NCBI RefSeq assembly: GCF_016466415.2
Contig: NZ_CP066771.1
Span: 1,054,001-1,118,000 of the forward strand
DNA from: Ralstonia pickettii
GTDB lineage: Bacteria; Pseudomonadota; Gammaproteobacteria; Burkholderiales; Burkholderiaceae
Direction of reading: 5' to 3'
Length of the DNA: 64,000 nucleotides
Positions 18,086 to 26,274 of this stretch are shown in pieces; position 1 is the stretch's first letter, and each line of letters begins with the position of its first letter. Under the pieces are notes generated by a model. That model was not told the DNA's origin and ran no database searches. It was given only the letters and a program-made list of their open reading frames with translations. Both the position numbers and the translations under genes were made by a program.

Positions 18086-18206
18086 GAGGAGGTTGGGGCG
18101 GTTTGATATGCCGCGTAGTTGTGTTCAGTCGTAACGGAGCGCACTGCGGCCGGCCGCCATTGTGCCAAAGTTCGGCGACGGGTCGGCCAGACAGGCGCAG
18201 CTCGGT

Positions 18207-18215
18207 TGCTATAAT
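18207..18215 (+). promoter_or_regulatory. Extended -10 promoter for gltX
   Basis: TGCTATAAT gives a perfect TATAAT (18210-18215) with the TGn extension. No good -35 is seen, as is common for extended -10 promoters. Transcription should start near 18222, leaving a leader of about 70 bases. Confidence 0.65.
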
Positions 18216-18230
18216 TTCGGTTTTGATAGA

Positions 18231-18279
18231 GGCCGCTCAGGATCCGTACTCAGGGTACGACCACGCGGCCTTCTTTGTT
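18231..18279 (+). promoter_or_regulatory. Hairpin plus T-rich run in the gltX leader (possible attenuator)
   Basis: GGCCGC (18231-18236) pairs with GCGGCC (18265-18270), and an inner stem CGTAC/GTACG forms a second helix. A T-rich run (TTCTTTGTT) follows at once, as in an intrinsic terminator, only 12 bases before the start codon. Confidence 0.4.
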
Positions 18280-18290
18280 CGGCCATTCCT

Positions 18291-19688
18291 ATGACACAGC
18301 GCGTCCGCACTCGTTTCGCTCCCAGCCCCACGGGCTTCATCCACCTCGGCAACATCCGCTCGGCACTCTATCCGTGGGCCTTCGCGCGCAAGATGAAGGG
18401 AGATTTCATTCTGCGCATCGAAGACACCGACGTGGAGCGCTCCAGCCAGGAAGCCGTCGACGTGATCCTGGAAGCGATGGATTGGCTCGACATGGACATC
18501 GACGAAGGTCCGTTCTACCAGATGCAGCGGATGGACCGGTACCGCGCCGTGGTCGCGCAGATGGTGCAGCAGGAACTCGCCTACCCGTGCTACATGAGCA
18601 CCGAAGAGCTTGACGCCCTGCGCGAAGCGCAACGCGAGCGTGGCGAGAAGCCCCGTTACGACGGCACCTGGCGCCCGATGCCTGGCAAGGTTTTGCCCCC
18701 GCCCCCAGCCGGCGTGCAACCTGTGATCCGTTTCAAGAACCCCATCGGCGGAAGCGTCGTGTGGGACGACGCAGTGAAGGGCCGTATCGAAATCTCCAAC
18801 GATGAACTCGACGACCTCGTGATCGCGCGCCCCGACGGTACGCCTACGTACAATTTCTGCGTGGTCGTCGACGACATGGATATGCAGATCACCCACGTGA
18901 TCCGCGGCGATGACCACGTCAACAACACCCCCCGCCAGATCAACATCCTGCGCGCGCTTGGTGGTACGCCGCCGGTCTACGCTCACTTGCCGACCGTGCT
19001 CAACGAGCAGGGCGAGAAGATGAGCAAGCGCCACGGTGCCATGGCCGTCACCGGCTACCGTGATGCGGGCTATTTGCCCGAAGCCATCGTCAACTACCTC
19101 GCCCGCCTGGGCTGGGCGCACGGTGATGCTGAGATCTTCTCGCGCGAACAATTCATCGAATGGTTCGACCTCGAGCACCTCGGCAAGTCGCCGGCCCAAT
19201 ACAACCCCGAAAAGCTCGCCTGGCTGAACAACCACTACATCAAGCAGGCCGATAACGTGCGCCTGGCCGATCTGGTGAAGCCGTTCATTGAAGAGCTGGG
19301 TGGCAAGGTCGATGGCGGCCCTGTGCTGGCTGACGTGATTGCGCTCGTGAAGGATCGCGCCAACACGCTCCGTGAAGTCGCGCAGACCGCGCTGCTGTTC
19401 TATCGCACGGATATCGCGGTCGAGCCGGAATTGGCTGCGCAGCATCTCACTGACGACGTACGCCCTGGCATTGCCGTGCTGGCAGAGAAGCTTGGCGCGC
19501 TGCCGGAGTGGAAGCGCGAGGCCATTGGCGCTGCCTTCAAGGAAGTGTTGGCGGCACAGGGCTGGAAGATGCCGAAGCTGGCAATGCCGGTACGCCTGCT
19601 GGTGGCGGGCCAACTGCAAACGCCGTCGATTGATGCTGTGCTGGAACTGTTCGGTCGCGACGTCGTTCTGCGGCGCCTGGGCGCGTGA
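18291..19688 (+). CDS. gltX: Glutamyl-tRNA synthetase
   Basis: Class I synthetase charging tRNA-Glu; 465 residues, the usual size. The first motif is [16 protein letters not shown] with the HIGH-equivalent HLGN at residues 18-21. The KMSKS-equivalent is KMSKR at 243-247 ([10 protein letters not shown]). The C-terminal anticodon-binding domain is complete and ends near the conserved [21 protein letters not shown] start at the ATG at 18291, where the conserved [15 protein letters not shown] begins. Three tRNA genes follow, one of which is tRNA-Glu, the substrate of this enzyme. Confidence 0.97.
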   Translation: MTQRVRTRFAPSPTGFIHLGNIRSALYPWAFARKMKGDFILRIEDTDVERSSQEAVDVILEAMDWLDMDIDEGPFYQMQRMDRYRAVVAQMVQQELAYPCYMSTEELDALREAQRERGEKPRYDGTWRPMPGKVLPPPPAGVQPVIRFKNPIGGSVVWDDAVKGRIEISNDELDDLVIARPDGTPTYNFCVVVDDMDMQITHVIRGDDHVNNTPRQINILRALGGTPPVYAHLPTVLNEQGEKMSKRHGAMAVTGYRDAGYLPEAIVNYLARLGWAHGDAEIFSREQFIEWFDLEHLGKSPAQYNPEKLAWLNNHYIKQADNVRLADLVKPFIEELGGKVDGGPVLADVIALVKDRANTLREVAQTALLFYRTDIAVEPELAAQHLTDDVRPGIAVLAEKLGALPEWKREAIGAAFKEVLAAQGWKMPKLAMPVRLLVAGQLQTPSIDAVLELFGRDVVLRRLGA

Positions 19689-19721
19689 TGAATCCGGCTC
19701 AAAAATTTTTGCTTAAGGGTA

Positions 19722-19751
19722 TTGCCAAGCGCTAAACACTTCCCCTATACT
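19722..19751 (+). promoter_or_regulatory. Promoter of the tRNA cluster (tRNA-Ala)
   Basis: TTGCCA (19722-19727) and TATACT (19746-19751) are 18 bases apart, 63 bases before the mature tRNA-Ala. It lies just after the gltX stop codon. Confidence 0.7.
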
Positions 19752-19814
19752 TTTGTTTTCGCTGCAACACGAAGCGAAATGCAGTAAGAAGCAAGCTGTA
19801 AAAGGCAGTACCTT

Positions 19815-19890
<76 letters not shown>

Positions 19891-19934
19891 AAATGCCGGA
19901 AGATTCGATTCAAAAATAAATTTTGAAAAGAGGC

Positions 19935-19963
19935 TTCCAAAACGCAAAAAAGTTCGTTATAGT
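19935..19963 (+). promoter_or_regulatory. Possible internal promoter before tRNA-Glu
   Basis: TTCCAA (19935-19940) and TATAGT (19958-19963) are 17 bases apart. It would allow tRNA-Glu and tRNA-Asp to be made independently of tRNA-Ala. Confidence 0.5.
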
Positions 19964-20009
19964 AGCGGACTTCGCAGCGTAAGACAGAAAGCGTTGCAAA
20001 ACAGTTTCT

Positions 20010-20085
20010 GTCCCCTTCGTCTAGAGGCCTAGGACATCACCCTTTCACGGTGAGTACAGGGGTTCGAATCCCCTAGGGGACGCCA
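20010..20085 (+). tRNA. tRNA-Glu (anticodon TTC)
   Basis: 76 nt with encoded CCA. Acceptor GTCCCCT pairs with AGGGGAC, the anticodon loop CTTTCAC gives TTC (codons GAA/GAG), and the T arm AGGGGTTCGAATCCCCT is canonical. It is located downstream of gltX, which encodes its synthetase. Confidence 0.95.
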
Positions 20086-20148
20086 AAACAAGAGCTTAAC
20101 CAGAAGCTCATAGCAAGATCAGTCTCTAGCTGATGTTGCGACCGACAC

Positions 20149-20225
20149 GGAGCGGTAGTTCAGTCGGTTAGAATACCGGCCTGTCACGCCGGGGGTCGCG
20201 GGTTCGAGTCCCGTCCGCTCCGCCA
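20149..20225 (+). tRNA. tRNA-Asp (anticodon GTC)
   Basis: 77 nt with encoded CCA. Acceptor GGAGCGG pairs with CCGCTCC. The anticodon loop CTGTCAC gives GTC (codons GAC/GAU). It is the last gene of the three-tRNA cluster and is followed six bases later by a terminator stem. Confidence 0.95.
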
Positions 20226-20230
20226 AATCA

Positions 20231-20257
20231 AAACCCGCTGCTTGCAGCGGGTTTTTT
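20231..20257 (+). terminator. Rho-independent terminator of the tRNA cluster
   Basis: Stem AAACCCGCTGC / GCAGCGGGTTTTTT with a two-base loop and a T-run immediately after tRNA-Asp. Confidence 0.88.
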
Positions 20258-20330
20258 CTTTTGCGCTTTCTATTCAGTTCTAGTCATTCCAGATTGACGC
20301 CGCTTTTAAAGCGGCGGCGAATGGCTTTCT

Positions 20331-21677
20331 TTAATCGGCGGTACGGCTAACTCGATTGAAATAGCTGACCAGCAACGCGCCGGCCACCATCAAACTGAGC
20401 GCGTTGGCCGCCCAGAAGCCGGCTGCGCCACGCAGAGGCGTCGCAAACTCCCCCAGTAGTCCAAATCCGAGCACGTAGCCGCCGCCCAGACCCACGCCCC
20501 ACAGCGATAAGGCGTAGATGACGGTCGGGATGAGCGCGATCTTGTATGCGCGCAGGATGAATGCAGTCATGACCTGCAGCGCATCGAACATCTGATAGAA
20601 GGCGATGAAAGGCAGCAGCGGCACCGCAATCGCCAGGACAGTAGCATCGTGCGTGTAGAGGCTGACCAGCTCGCGACGCAAGAACAGCACGGCCGCGCAG
20701 ACGATGATCGCGCACATCACCGCCAATTTGATGCCGTTCAGCGAGATGCGTCGGGCCGCAACGCGATCGCGCGCGCCGATCGACTGCGCAGCCAGCGTCG
20801 ACGTCGCGATCGACAAGGACAGCGGCACCATGTAGGCCACTGCCCCAAGGTTGGCGGCAATCTGATGCCCTGCCAAGACCACCGTACCGAGACGCGCGAT
20901 GAAGATCGCCATCAACGTGAACGATGTGATCTCGATCAGGTAGGTGAAGCCCATCGGCACACCCAGGCGTACGAGTGCCCACAGCCGGGCGCGATTGGGT
21001 GGTGAGTATTGCGTGAAAATCGCAAGCGGCTTGTATGCGGGATTGCGCATCAGGATGGCGGCCGCAGCCACAAACCATAGCCAGCTGATGATCATCGAGG
21101 CGAGTGCACAGCCCGGGCCACCCATCGCGGGGACGCCCATGCCGCCGTACAGAAACAGTGCGTTGAGCGGAAATTTGATGGCGAGGCCGGCGAGCTGCAG
21201 TACCGTCACCATCACTGGGCGCGACAGCGCGTTGTTCAACGCAGAGTAGATCCGGAAGCCGAGCGCTGCAGGTAATGCGAGTGCTTCATACCGCAAATAG
21301 GCGGTGGCTTTTTCCGCGAGTTCGGGCGTGGCGTCTGCCAGTTGCAGTAGTGGGGCGGGGAACCACAGGATCAGCATGCCGATCGCCGCGAGCACCAGCC
21401 CGAGCCAGACAGCCTGGCGCACTTCTTCGCCGATCTCGCTGTGCCTTTGCGCGCCATACAGTTGGCCGGCGATGGGCGAGAGCGCTTGCAGCACACCCAT
21501 CAGGCTGATGTACACCGTCACGTAGATCGACCCGCCGAGTCCGATGGCCGCGAGGTCTGCTGCAGTCGCGCGGCCAGCCATCGCCGTATCGAGTACGCCG
21601 AAAGCGATGACCGCCAACTGGCCGATCAGCACCGGCCAAGCCAGTGCGGTAATGCGGCGGACGTCGGCTACAAACAT
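20331..21677 (-). CDS. MATE-family multidrug efflux transporter
   Basis: 448-residue inner-membrane protein with about 12 hydrophobic segments arranged as two homologous halves, typical of MATE (NorM-like) antiporters, which export cationic drugs in exchange for Na+ or H+. The N-terminus WPVLIGQLAVIAFGVLDTAMAGR is the family's first helix, and GLGGSIYVTVYISLMGVLQALSPIAGQLYGA is the helix 2 region (only short pieces need matching). The second half repeats it (GVPMGFTYLIEITSFTLMA). The substrate cannot be read from sequence. It lies 19 bases downstream of the glycosyltransferase gene on the same strand. Confidence 0.92.
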   Translation of the reverse strand: MFVADVRRITALAWPVLIGQLAVIAFGVLDTAMAGRATAADLAAIGLGGSIYVTVYISLMGVLQALSPIAGQLYGAQRHSEIGEEVRQAVWLGLVLAAIGMLILWFPAPLLQLADATPELAEKATAYLRYEALALPAALGFRIYSALNNALSRPVMVTVLQLAGLAIKFPLNALFLYGGMGVPAMGGPGCALASMIISWLWFVAAAAILMRNPAYKPLAIFTQYSPPNRARLWALVRLGVPMGFTYLIEITSFTLMAIFIARLGTVVLAGHQIAANLGAVAYMVPLSLSIATSTLAAQSIGARDRVAARRISLNGIKLAVMCAIIVCAAVLFLRRELVSLYTHDATVLAIAVPLLPFIAFYQMFDALQVMTAFILRAYKIALIPTVIYALSLWGVGLGGGYVLGFGLLGEFATPLRGAAGFWAANALSLMVAGALLVSYFNRVSRTAD

Positions 21678-21696
21678 GTGGGTACGACCGAGAGCG

Positions 21697-23487
21697 TTAT
21701 TGGCGCAGCTTGCGCCGGCGTGTGGTGGCCGGCGCGGGCGGCGGATGTGTGGCGGTGGCGGCCTCGGTCAGGCGGTACATGCGGAAGTGCTCGTCGCGGT
21801 CGGCGGGGCGTCGGCCTTCCCAGATCGGGCGCCACTCGTAGTTGGAGACGCTCGTCGGTGCACCGTAGTCGTACGGGTCGTGACGCAGCAGGATGTCGCA
21901 GTTGTCCTCGGCGCTGCCGAAGCGGATGTGGCCGAAGTACGCAAACGAGGCAAGCTGCGCATCGCCCATGCGGATTGGCTGCACGCACGTGTAGGTGCGC
22001 GGCAGCGCAAGGGCGGCCGACTGCGCAACATCACGGTACGTCTTGGCGTAGTTGATGGTGGGCAGCCACAGCGTCATCATCAGCACCCACATGAGCGTGG
22101 TGCCGGCGGCCGAGATCACCACGGCGCGCCAGATGGCCTTGGGTGCGCGCGATGTGCGCCAGACCACGATGAGCACCCACGCCGCGGTCACGAGCAGCGC
22201 GCAGACCAACGCGGTCCAGCTGAACTCAGGCCGGTAGCCCGGCACGATGCGGTACACGTTGCGCGCAAGCTGAGGCGGAAAACCCGTCATCTTGGCGATC
22301 CACAGCAGCCATAGCGTGCCACCCAAGATGGTGAAAGCCAGCAGAGCAAACCAGTCGATTGCGCTGATCACGCCACGCTTGAGCGTTGGCAGTGCGAACG
22401 TGGCCATCACGGCCATCGGCGGAATCAGCAGCAGGAAGCCGTCGTCGCCCGGGTGAGGCTGCATGAGCAGCAACACAAATTGCGGCAGGAGGACGGCCAA
22501 TGGCAACGTGATATGCGGAGCGGTACGCATGCCGCCCCAGCTTTTCCACGCCCATGCGGCCAGCGGCCAAACCGGCCAAGCAAACAGCGGCAGGTTGCGT
22601 GCGACAAAGCCAAGCGAATGCGCCGTAGGACCGGCGTATTGATGGCGATCGAAGCGCGCCCATTCACGGACGTAGGTCACGGCGTCAGTCGGATTGTTTG
22701 CCAGCAAGTACGCTATTGCCGGCCACGAGCAGCCGAGTACGATCGACACGGGCAGTGCTACTGTCAGCAGAGGTCGCAGCGGCAGTACGCGCGTGGCATG
22801 CGCGGCGATCAATACGGCCACCGTGATGGCCAATGGCAGGATTGGGCCGCCCGCCAGCGACAGGCAGCCGATGCCGATGCCGTAGACGAGACTGCCGTGC
22901 ACCGGCTTGTCGAGCGCTCGGATCAAGCCATACACCGCGACCGCCACGAAGCACAGCGCCCCGACCAGCGGTGTCGTTTCGTGACCGCGTTGCGCGAGGC
23001 CAACGCAGGCGAGGAAGATCAGCAGTGCACCATCTGCCAGCGTACGGCCATAGTCGCGCGTGTTTGGCTGGCCGCCGAAGACGAACTCAAACGGTTGGAC
23101 TTCTGGGCGCCGACCCAGCAGATAAGCCCCGTACCAGATGCAAGCACTGGTAACGAAGAAGAAGAGAGCGGTGGCCAGGCGAGACGCGTCCGCCGGGCCG
23201 AGCCATTGTCCGAAGAGGTGAATGAACGCGCCGCCGATCCAGAACACCAGCGGCCCAGATTGCACGACGGGGCGCCCGACGATGTTCGGCATCAGCCAGT
23301 CCTGCGCACTGCCGGTGGCCAGCGTCCACATCGCGCCGAAGCCTGCGGCGTCTTCGTTCTTCCACGGGTCGCGCGAGAACAGGCCCGACAGGCCGTAGAT
23401 CACGCAGATGGCAAGCAGCAGCCAGCGCGGCAACTCTCGGGTGGCGGCGGCAGTCAGGCGGATGCGCGAGACGCGGGTGGTGTTCAT
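21697..23487 (-). CDS. ArnT-like membrane glycosyltransferase (GT-C superfamily, GT39/GT83)
   Basis: 596-residue polytopic membrane protein with about 12 hydrophobic helices. The first periplasmic loop after helix 1 has the acidic motif region SRDPWKNEDAAGFG, in the place where GT-C enzymes carry catalytic Asp/Glu, and later NTRDYGRTLADGALL. Such enzymes move a sugar from a polyprenyl-phosphate donor to lipid A or proteins on the periplasmic face; ArnT adds aminoarabinose. Acceptor and sugar here are unknown, and no other lipid A modification genes are beside it. The C-terminal soluble region ends Ala/Pro/Arg-rich. Confidence 0.75.
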   Translation of the reverse strand: MNTTRVSRIRLTAAATRELPRWLLLAICVIYGLSGLFSRDPWKNEDAAGFGAMWTLATGSAQDWLMPNIVGRPVVQSGPLVFWIGGAFIHLFGQWLGPADASRLATALFFFVTSACIWYGAYLLGRRPEVQPFEFVFGGQPNTRDYGRTLADGALLIFLACVGLAQRGHETTPLVGALCFVAVAVYGLIRALDKPVHGSLVYGIGIGCLSLAGGPILPLAITVAVLIAAHATRVLPLRPLLTVALPVSIVLGCSWPAIAYLLANNPTDAVTYVREWARFDRHQYAGPTAHSLGFVARNLPLFAWPVWPLAAWAWKSWGGMRTAPHITLPLAVLLPQFVLLLMQPHPGDDGFLLLIPPMAVMATFALPTLKRGVISAIDWFALLAFTILGGTLWLLWIAKMTGFPPQLARNVYRIVPGYRPEFSWTALVCALLVTAAWVLIVVWRTSRAPKAIWRAVVISAAGTTLMWVLMMTLWLPTINYAKTYRDVAQSAALALPRTYTCVQPIRMGDAQLASFAYFGHIRFGSAEDNCDILLRHDPYDYGAPTSVSNYEWRPIWEGRRPADRDEHFRMYRLTEAATATHPPPAPATTRRRKLRQ

Positions 23488-23583
23488 CGGGTGTCAGACC
23501 GGGCGAGCCCAGTCGGGGTTGCACTGGAACGTGCGAATCGTAAAGAGCGGCCGAATCAACGGCCTAAGCATGTGCCGAGAAAC

Positions 23584-23611
23584 AAAAAAGGCAGCCGGAG
23601 CTGCCTTTTTC
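23584..23611. terminator. Rho-independent terminator downstream of rpmE2
   Basis: AAAAAAGGCAGC / GCTGCCTTTTT stem between rpmE2 and the glycosyltransferase gene. It separates the two minus-strand genes into different transcripts. Confidence 0.8.
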
Positions 23612-23657
23612 TGACCAGTGAGACGGGTCATCTGGTGAGCCGTCTCCGGCGCCGGTA

Positions 23658-23918
23658 TTACTTGGCAGCCTTGCCGATCTTGCTGCCGAACTTGTTGCGG
23701 AACTTTTCCACGCGGCCGGCCGTGTCCAGAACCTTTTGCTGGCCCGTGTAGAACGGGTGCGATTCGGACGAGACTTCGATCTTGGCCAGCGGGTATTCCT
23801 TGCCGTCCAGCGTGATCATTTCCTTGGTCTGGATGGTCGAGCGGGTGATGAACTTGAAGTCGCTGGACATGTCCTGGAACACGACTTCGCGGTAATTCGG
23901 GTGAATGCCTTCTTTCAT
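23658..23918 (-). CDS. rpmE2: 50S ribosomal protein L31, type B
   Basis: 86-residue large-subunit ribosomal protein. The sequence [20 protein letters not shown] with the later [20 protein letters not shown] is the type B (YkgM-like) form. The CXXC zinc motif of type A L31 is absent, so this is the zinc-independent paralogue. In many bacteria the zinc-free form is induced under zinc limitation by Zur, but I saw no clear Zur box upstream. I start at 23918, where the conserved N-terminus begins. A terminator follows the gene. Confidence 0.95.
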   Translation of the reverse strand: MKEGIHPNYREVVFQDMSSDFKFITRSTIQTKEMITLDGKEYPLAKIEVSSESHPFYTGQQKVLDTAGRVEKFRNKFGSKIGKAAK

Positions 23919-24121
23919 GATGGGCCCTGGGGTAGAGGTAGCCAATTCGCGGCGCGCTTCCGGTGCTCACAGGGTAGGAGCCACCGTGCGACCAGCCTTC
24001 GAATCACTTGCCGGGTGGAGAAACAAGGATTATGCCAGAGAAACAAAGGCTTGAGCAACGCGCCTGCCGCAAAATCCGTCGTGTCGGGGCATCGAAAAGT
24101 GACTCGAAAAGCCTATTTCGA

Positions 24122-24679
24122 TCAAGGTTTGCCGAGGCGCTCGATCGTAAGCACGCCGTGGCCGTCCAGATTCATGGTCTTGGTGTCGCCGACACGCAAC
24201 GAGGTGTCGACATTGCCCGTCCAGGTGTCGACGCGGGCGGGGGCTTCGGCGTCGGGCGACGGCTGGAACCGATGCAGCGTTACACCGATGGACAGCGTCT
24301 GGAATTCGCCCGAAACGACCATCGGGCGCAGGGCGACATCCACGCCGGTCTTGGCCCAGCGGTGACGTAGGAATTGGCACGTGGTGGTGTCGCAGCCCTG
24401 CGGGATCGTGTCGTCGGGCAGGCCGGCGGCAAAGCGCGTCTCCCATTCTTTGCGCGGCATCGAACCGCCCACGTCGTACGTATGCGTACGTTCGAGCAAG
24501 GCGACGTGCTGCCCCGTCGTGGATGTCTCCGTCGCAAGCGTGACGCGTTTGGTTTCGGATTGCCCATCGAATTGTGCGGCGATGCTGAGGACCACGGGCG
24601 CGGTAGGTTGTGCCAACGCTGTGCCGGCAGCCAGGCAGCAACCGAGCAGCGTTGTGCGAAGCGCTTGGCGAATCTTCAT
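24122..24679 (-). CDS. Secreted protein of unknown function, coupled to mtfA
   Basis: 185 residues. The N-terminus (MKIRQALRTTLLGCCLAAGT, cleavage near ALA-QP) is a signal peptide, so the protein is probably periplasmic. The mature part looks all-beta, with many short alternating segments. It has just two cysteines close together (GCDTTTCQF), which could form a disulfide. I do not recognise a family. Its start codon overlaps the mtfA stop (ATGA), which strongly suggests co-translation with mtfA. The first bases after its stop contain no clear terminator. Confidence 0.8.
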   Translation of the reverse strand: MKIRQALRTTLLGCCLAAGTALAQPTAPVVLSIAAQFDGQSETKRVTLATETSTTGQHVALLERTHTYDVGGSMPRKEWETRFAAGLPDDTIPQGCDTTTCQFLRHRWAKTGVDVALRPMVVSGEFQTLSIGVTLHRFQPSPDAEAPARVDTWTGNVDTSLRVGDTKTMNLDGHGVLTIERLGKP

Positions 24680-25542
24680 GGCAGGGATCCCTCCTGGCGT
24701 TGCTCGGAGCCCAGCACGCGCCGTGCCGGATCCTGCAGGTAAAACGCCTGCAGGAGCGCATACAACGATGGCAGCGCCTCAAGCAAGGCCACCGGTTCGA
24801 CGAAAAACACTTCCGAAGCCACCGCAAAGAACTCGGCCGGATGCTGGGCGCCATAAGGGTCGAGCACCGACAGGATCGGGTCGTCGCCCCAACGGCGCTC
24901 CGGAATCTGCTCACAACGATTGACGAACACGTCGTACTCGGCATAGAGGTCATCGGCCCATTGCTCGCGATCAACGTTGGCATGCAGGCGTGATGAAAAC
25001 GCCGGGATGCCGTCCGACTCGCCGTTGAGCATGTCGAGCTTATGCGCGAACTCATGCACCACCACGTTATACGGCTGCGCACCGGGCGCGGCCAGTGCGC
25101 CCCCGAGTTCGATGTCCTGCCACGAGAGGATGACCGGACCGTGCTCCCATGCCTCACCGGCGGCTTCTTCGCGCACGTTGTGCACGACGCCGTCTTCATC
25201 CATGACTTCCTTGCGGATGACGAACTCGCCAGGGTAGATGACGACGCCGTGCCATCCGCTGTACCACGTGATGCCCAGCTCCAGGATCGGCACGCTGGCT
25301 TGCGCGGCAATGCTGACCACCATGTCGTCGGTGAGCGGCAAATCGTGCGCGGTGGTGAATTCCTTTTCGGCGATGAAGAGCGTGGCCGTTTCACGCAGGC
25401 GTGCGAGGTCTGCGTCGGACCAGTCGAGCAGAAAGGGCAGGCTCTCGAGCGCGCGTGACCACAGCGCGTCGGAGATGGCGTAACGGGTCAGGCGCCGCGT
25501 GCGTGCGCGGCCGGAGAACCACCGGAGGACGGACGAAAGCAT
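24676..25542 (-). CDS. mtfA: MtfA-family zinc metallopeptidase
   Basis: Cytosolic zinc peptidase related to E. coli MtfA, which binds and neutralises the glucose repressor Mlc and so affects ptsG expression. 288 residues. The zinc motif HEFAH is at residues 163-167 within NVVVHEFAHKLDMLNG, matching the gluzincin-type HExxH of the family. Flanking conserved stretches include LPFLLDWSDADLARLRE and GWHGVVIYPGEFV. The C-terminal FFAVASEVFFVEP carries the third zinc ligand Glu. Whether an Mlc homologue exists in this organism cannot be seen here, so its target is open. Confidence 0.9.
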   Translation of the reverse strand: MLSSVLRWFSGRARTRRLTRYAISDALWSRALESLPFLLDWSDADLARLRETATLFIAEKEFTTAHDLPLTDDMVVSIAAQASVPILELGITWYSGWHGVVIYPGEFVIRKEVMDEDGVVHNVREEAAGEAWEHGPVILSWQDIELGGALAAPGAQPYNVVVHEFAHKLDMLNGESDGIPAFSSRLHANVDREQWADDLYAEYDVFVNRCEQIPERRWGDDPILSVLDPYGAQHPAEFFAVASEVFFVEPVALLEALPSLYALLQAFYLQDPARRVLGSEQRQEGSLP

Positions 25543-25605
25543 GCTTCCAGTATATCGGCCGTCGCCTGCTGGTCAGCGACGCGCGCTTGCGCCTTTGTCG
25601 GTGGG

Positions 25606-26274
25606 TCAGGCGACGGAGAGGAGCCGCGCGCCGCGCTGATTGGCGACGTACACGGCCTCGGTACGGCTGCGTACTTTCAGGCGCCGATACAGCGTGCTGA
25701 TATGCGCCTTGGCTGTCGCCTCGGAGATGTTCAGCATGCGGCTGATCGTCTTGACCGGATGCCCGCGCGAGAGCAGCACCAGAATCTCGTACTGCCGGGG
25801 CGTAATGCCGAGCAGCTTCGGATCGGTCTGAGGGTCGCCAGCGAGCGCAGGGTTGGGCGCACCGTCCAGGCGCGATTCCGGCAGCAGTGCGCTGGCCGGA
25901 ATGTATTGGCCACCCACCAGCACAAGTTCCAGCGAAGCCGCGATGACTTCGCCCGGCGAATGCTTGAGCGTGTACCCGGACAAGCCCATCTGCATGAGCG
26001 TACGGATGATGTCGGGCGATTCGGATTCAGCCAGCACAACCACGTGGCGCGCGTGCGGCCGGTGCATGATCTCGCCGATGGCCGACAACTCATCGAGATG
26101 TGGCAGCGGCAGGCCGATGACAAGAAGACCCGCGTCGGCATTGGTTTCGATGGCGTCAAACATCCCTTCGTCTGGCTCGACGACAGTGACGCCGGTGACG
26201 CCTTTGAGCGTCCGTAGCAGGTGCGCAATGCCTGTACGCACCAACGGATGGGCTTCGATCAAAACAGTGTTCAT
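25606..26274 (-). CDS. LuxR-type regulator with a degenerate receiver domain
   Basis: 222-residue NarL/FixJ-like protein. Residues about 1-120 form a receiver-like domain and about 150-215 a LuxR helix-turn-helix (LGITPRQYEILVLLSRGH, KTISRMLNISEATAKAHIST), so it should bind DNA as a dimer. The receiver lacks key residues: position 54, where the phospho-acceptor Asp belongs, is Gly (LVIGLPLPHLDEL), and the N-terminal acidic pair is reduced to one Glu (IEAHPL). The conserved Lys near residue 104 (TLKHSP) remains. It is therefore probably not switched by ordinary phosphorylation. The start at 26274 is where the receiver fold begins. No sensor kinase gene is adjacent. Confidence 0.88.
   Translation of the reverse strand: MNTVLIEAHPLVRTGIAHLLRTLKGVTGVTVVEPDEGMFDAIETNADAGLLVIGLPLPHLDELSAIGEIMHRPHARHVVVLAESESPDIIRTLMQMGLSGYTLKHSPGEVIAASLELVLVGGQYIPASALLPESRLDGAPNPALAGDPQTDPKLLGITPRQYEILVLLSRGHPVKTISRMLNISEATAKAHISTLYRRLKVRSRTEAVYVANQRGARLLSVA

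Noticed and set aside
22453-23751. 432-codon plus frame opposite the glycosyltransferase
   Set aside because: Gln/Arg-rich antisense shadow of a membrane protein gene, also running across rpmE2.
23919-24121. Zur box upstream of rpmE2
   Set aside because: Looked for a palindromic zinc-uptake operator, expected for a zinc-free L31, but none was convincing by eye.
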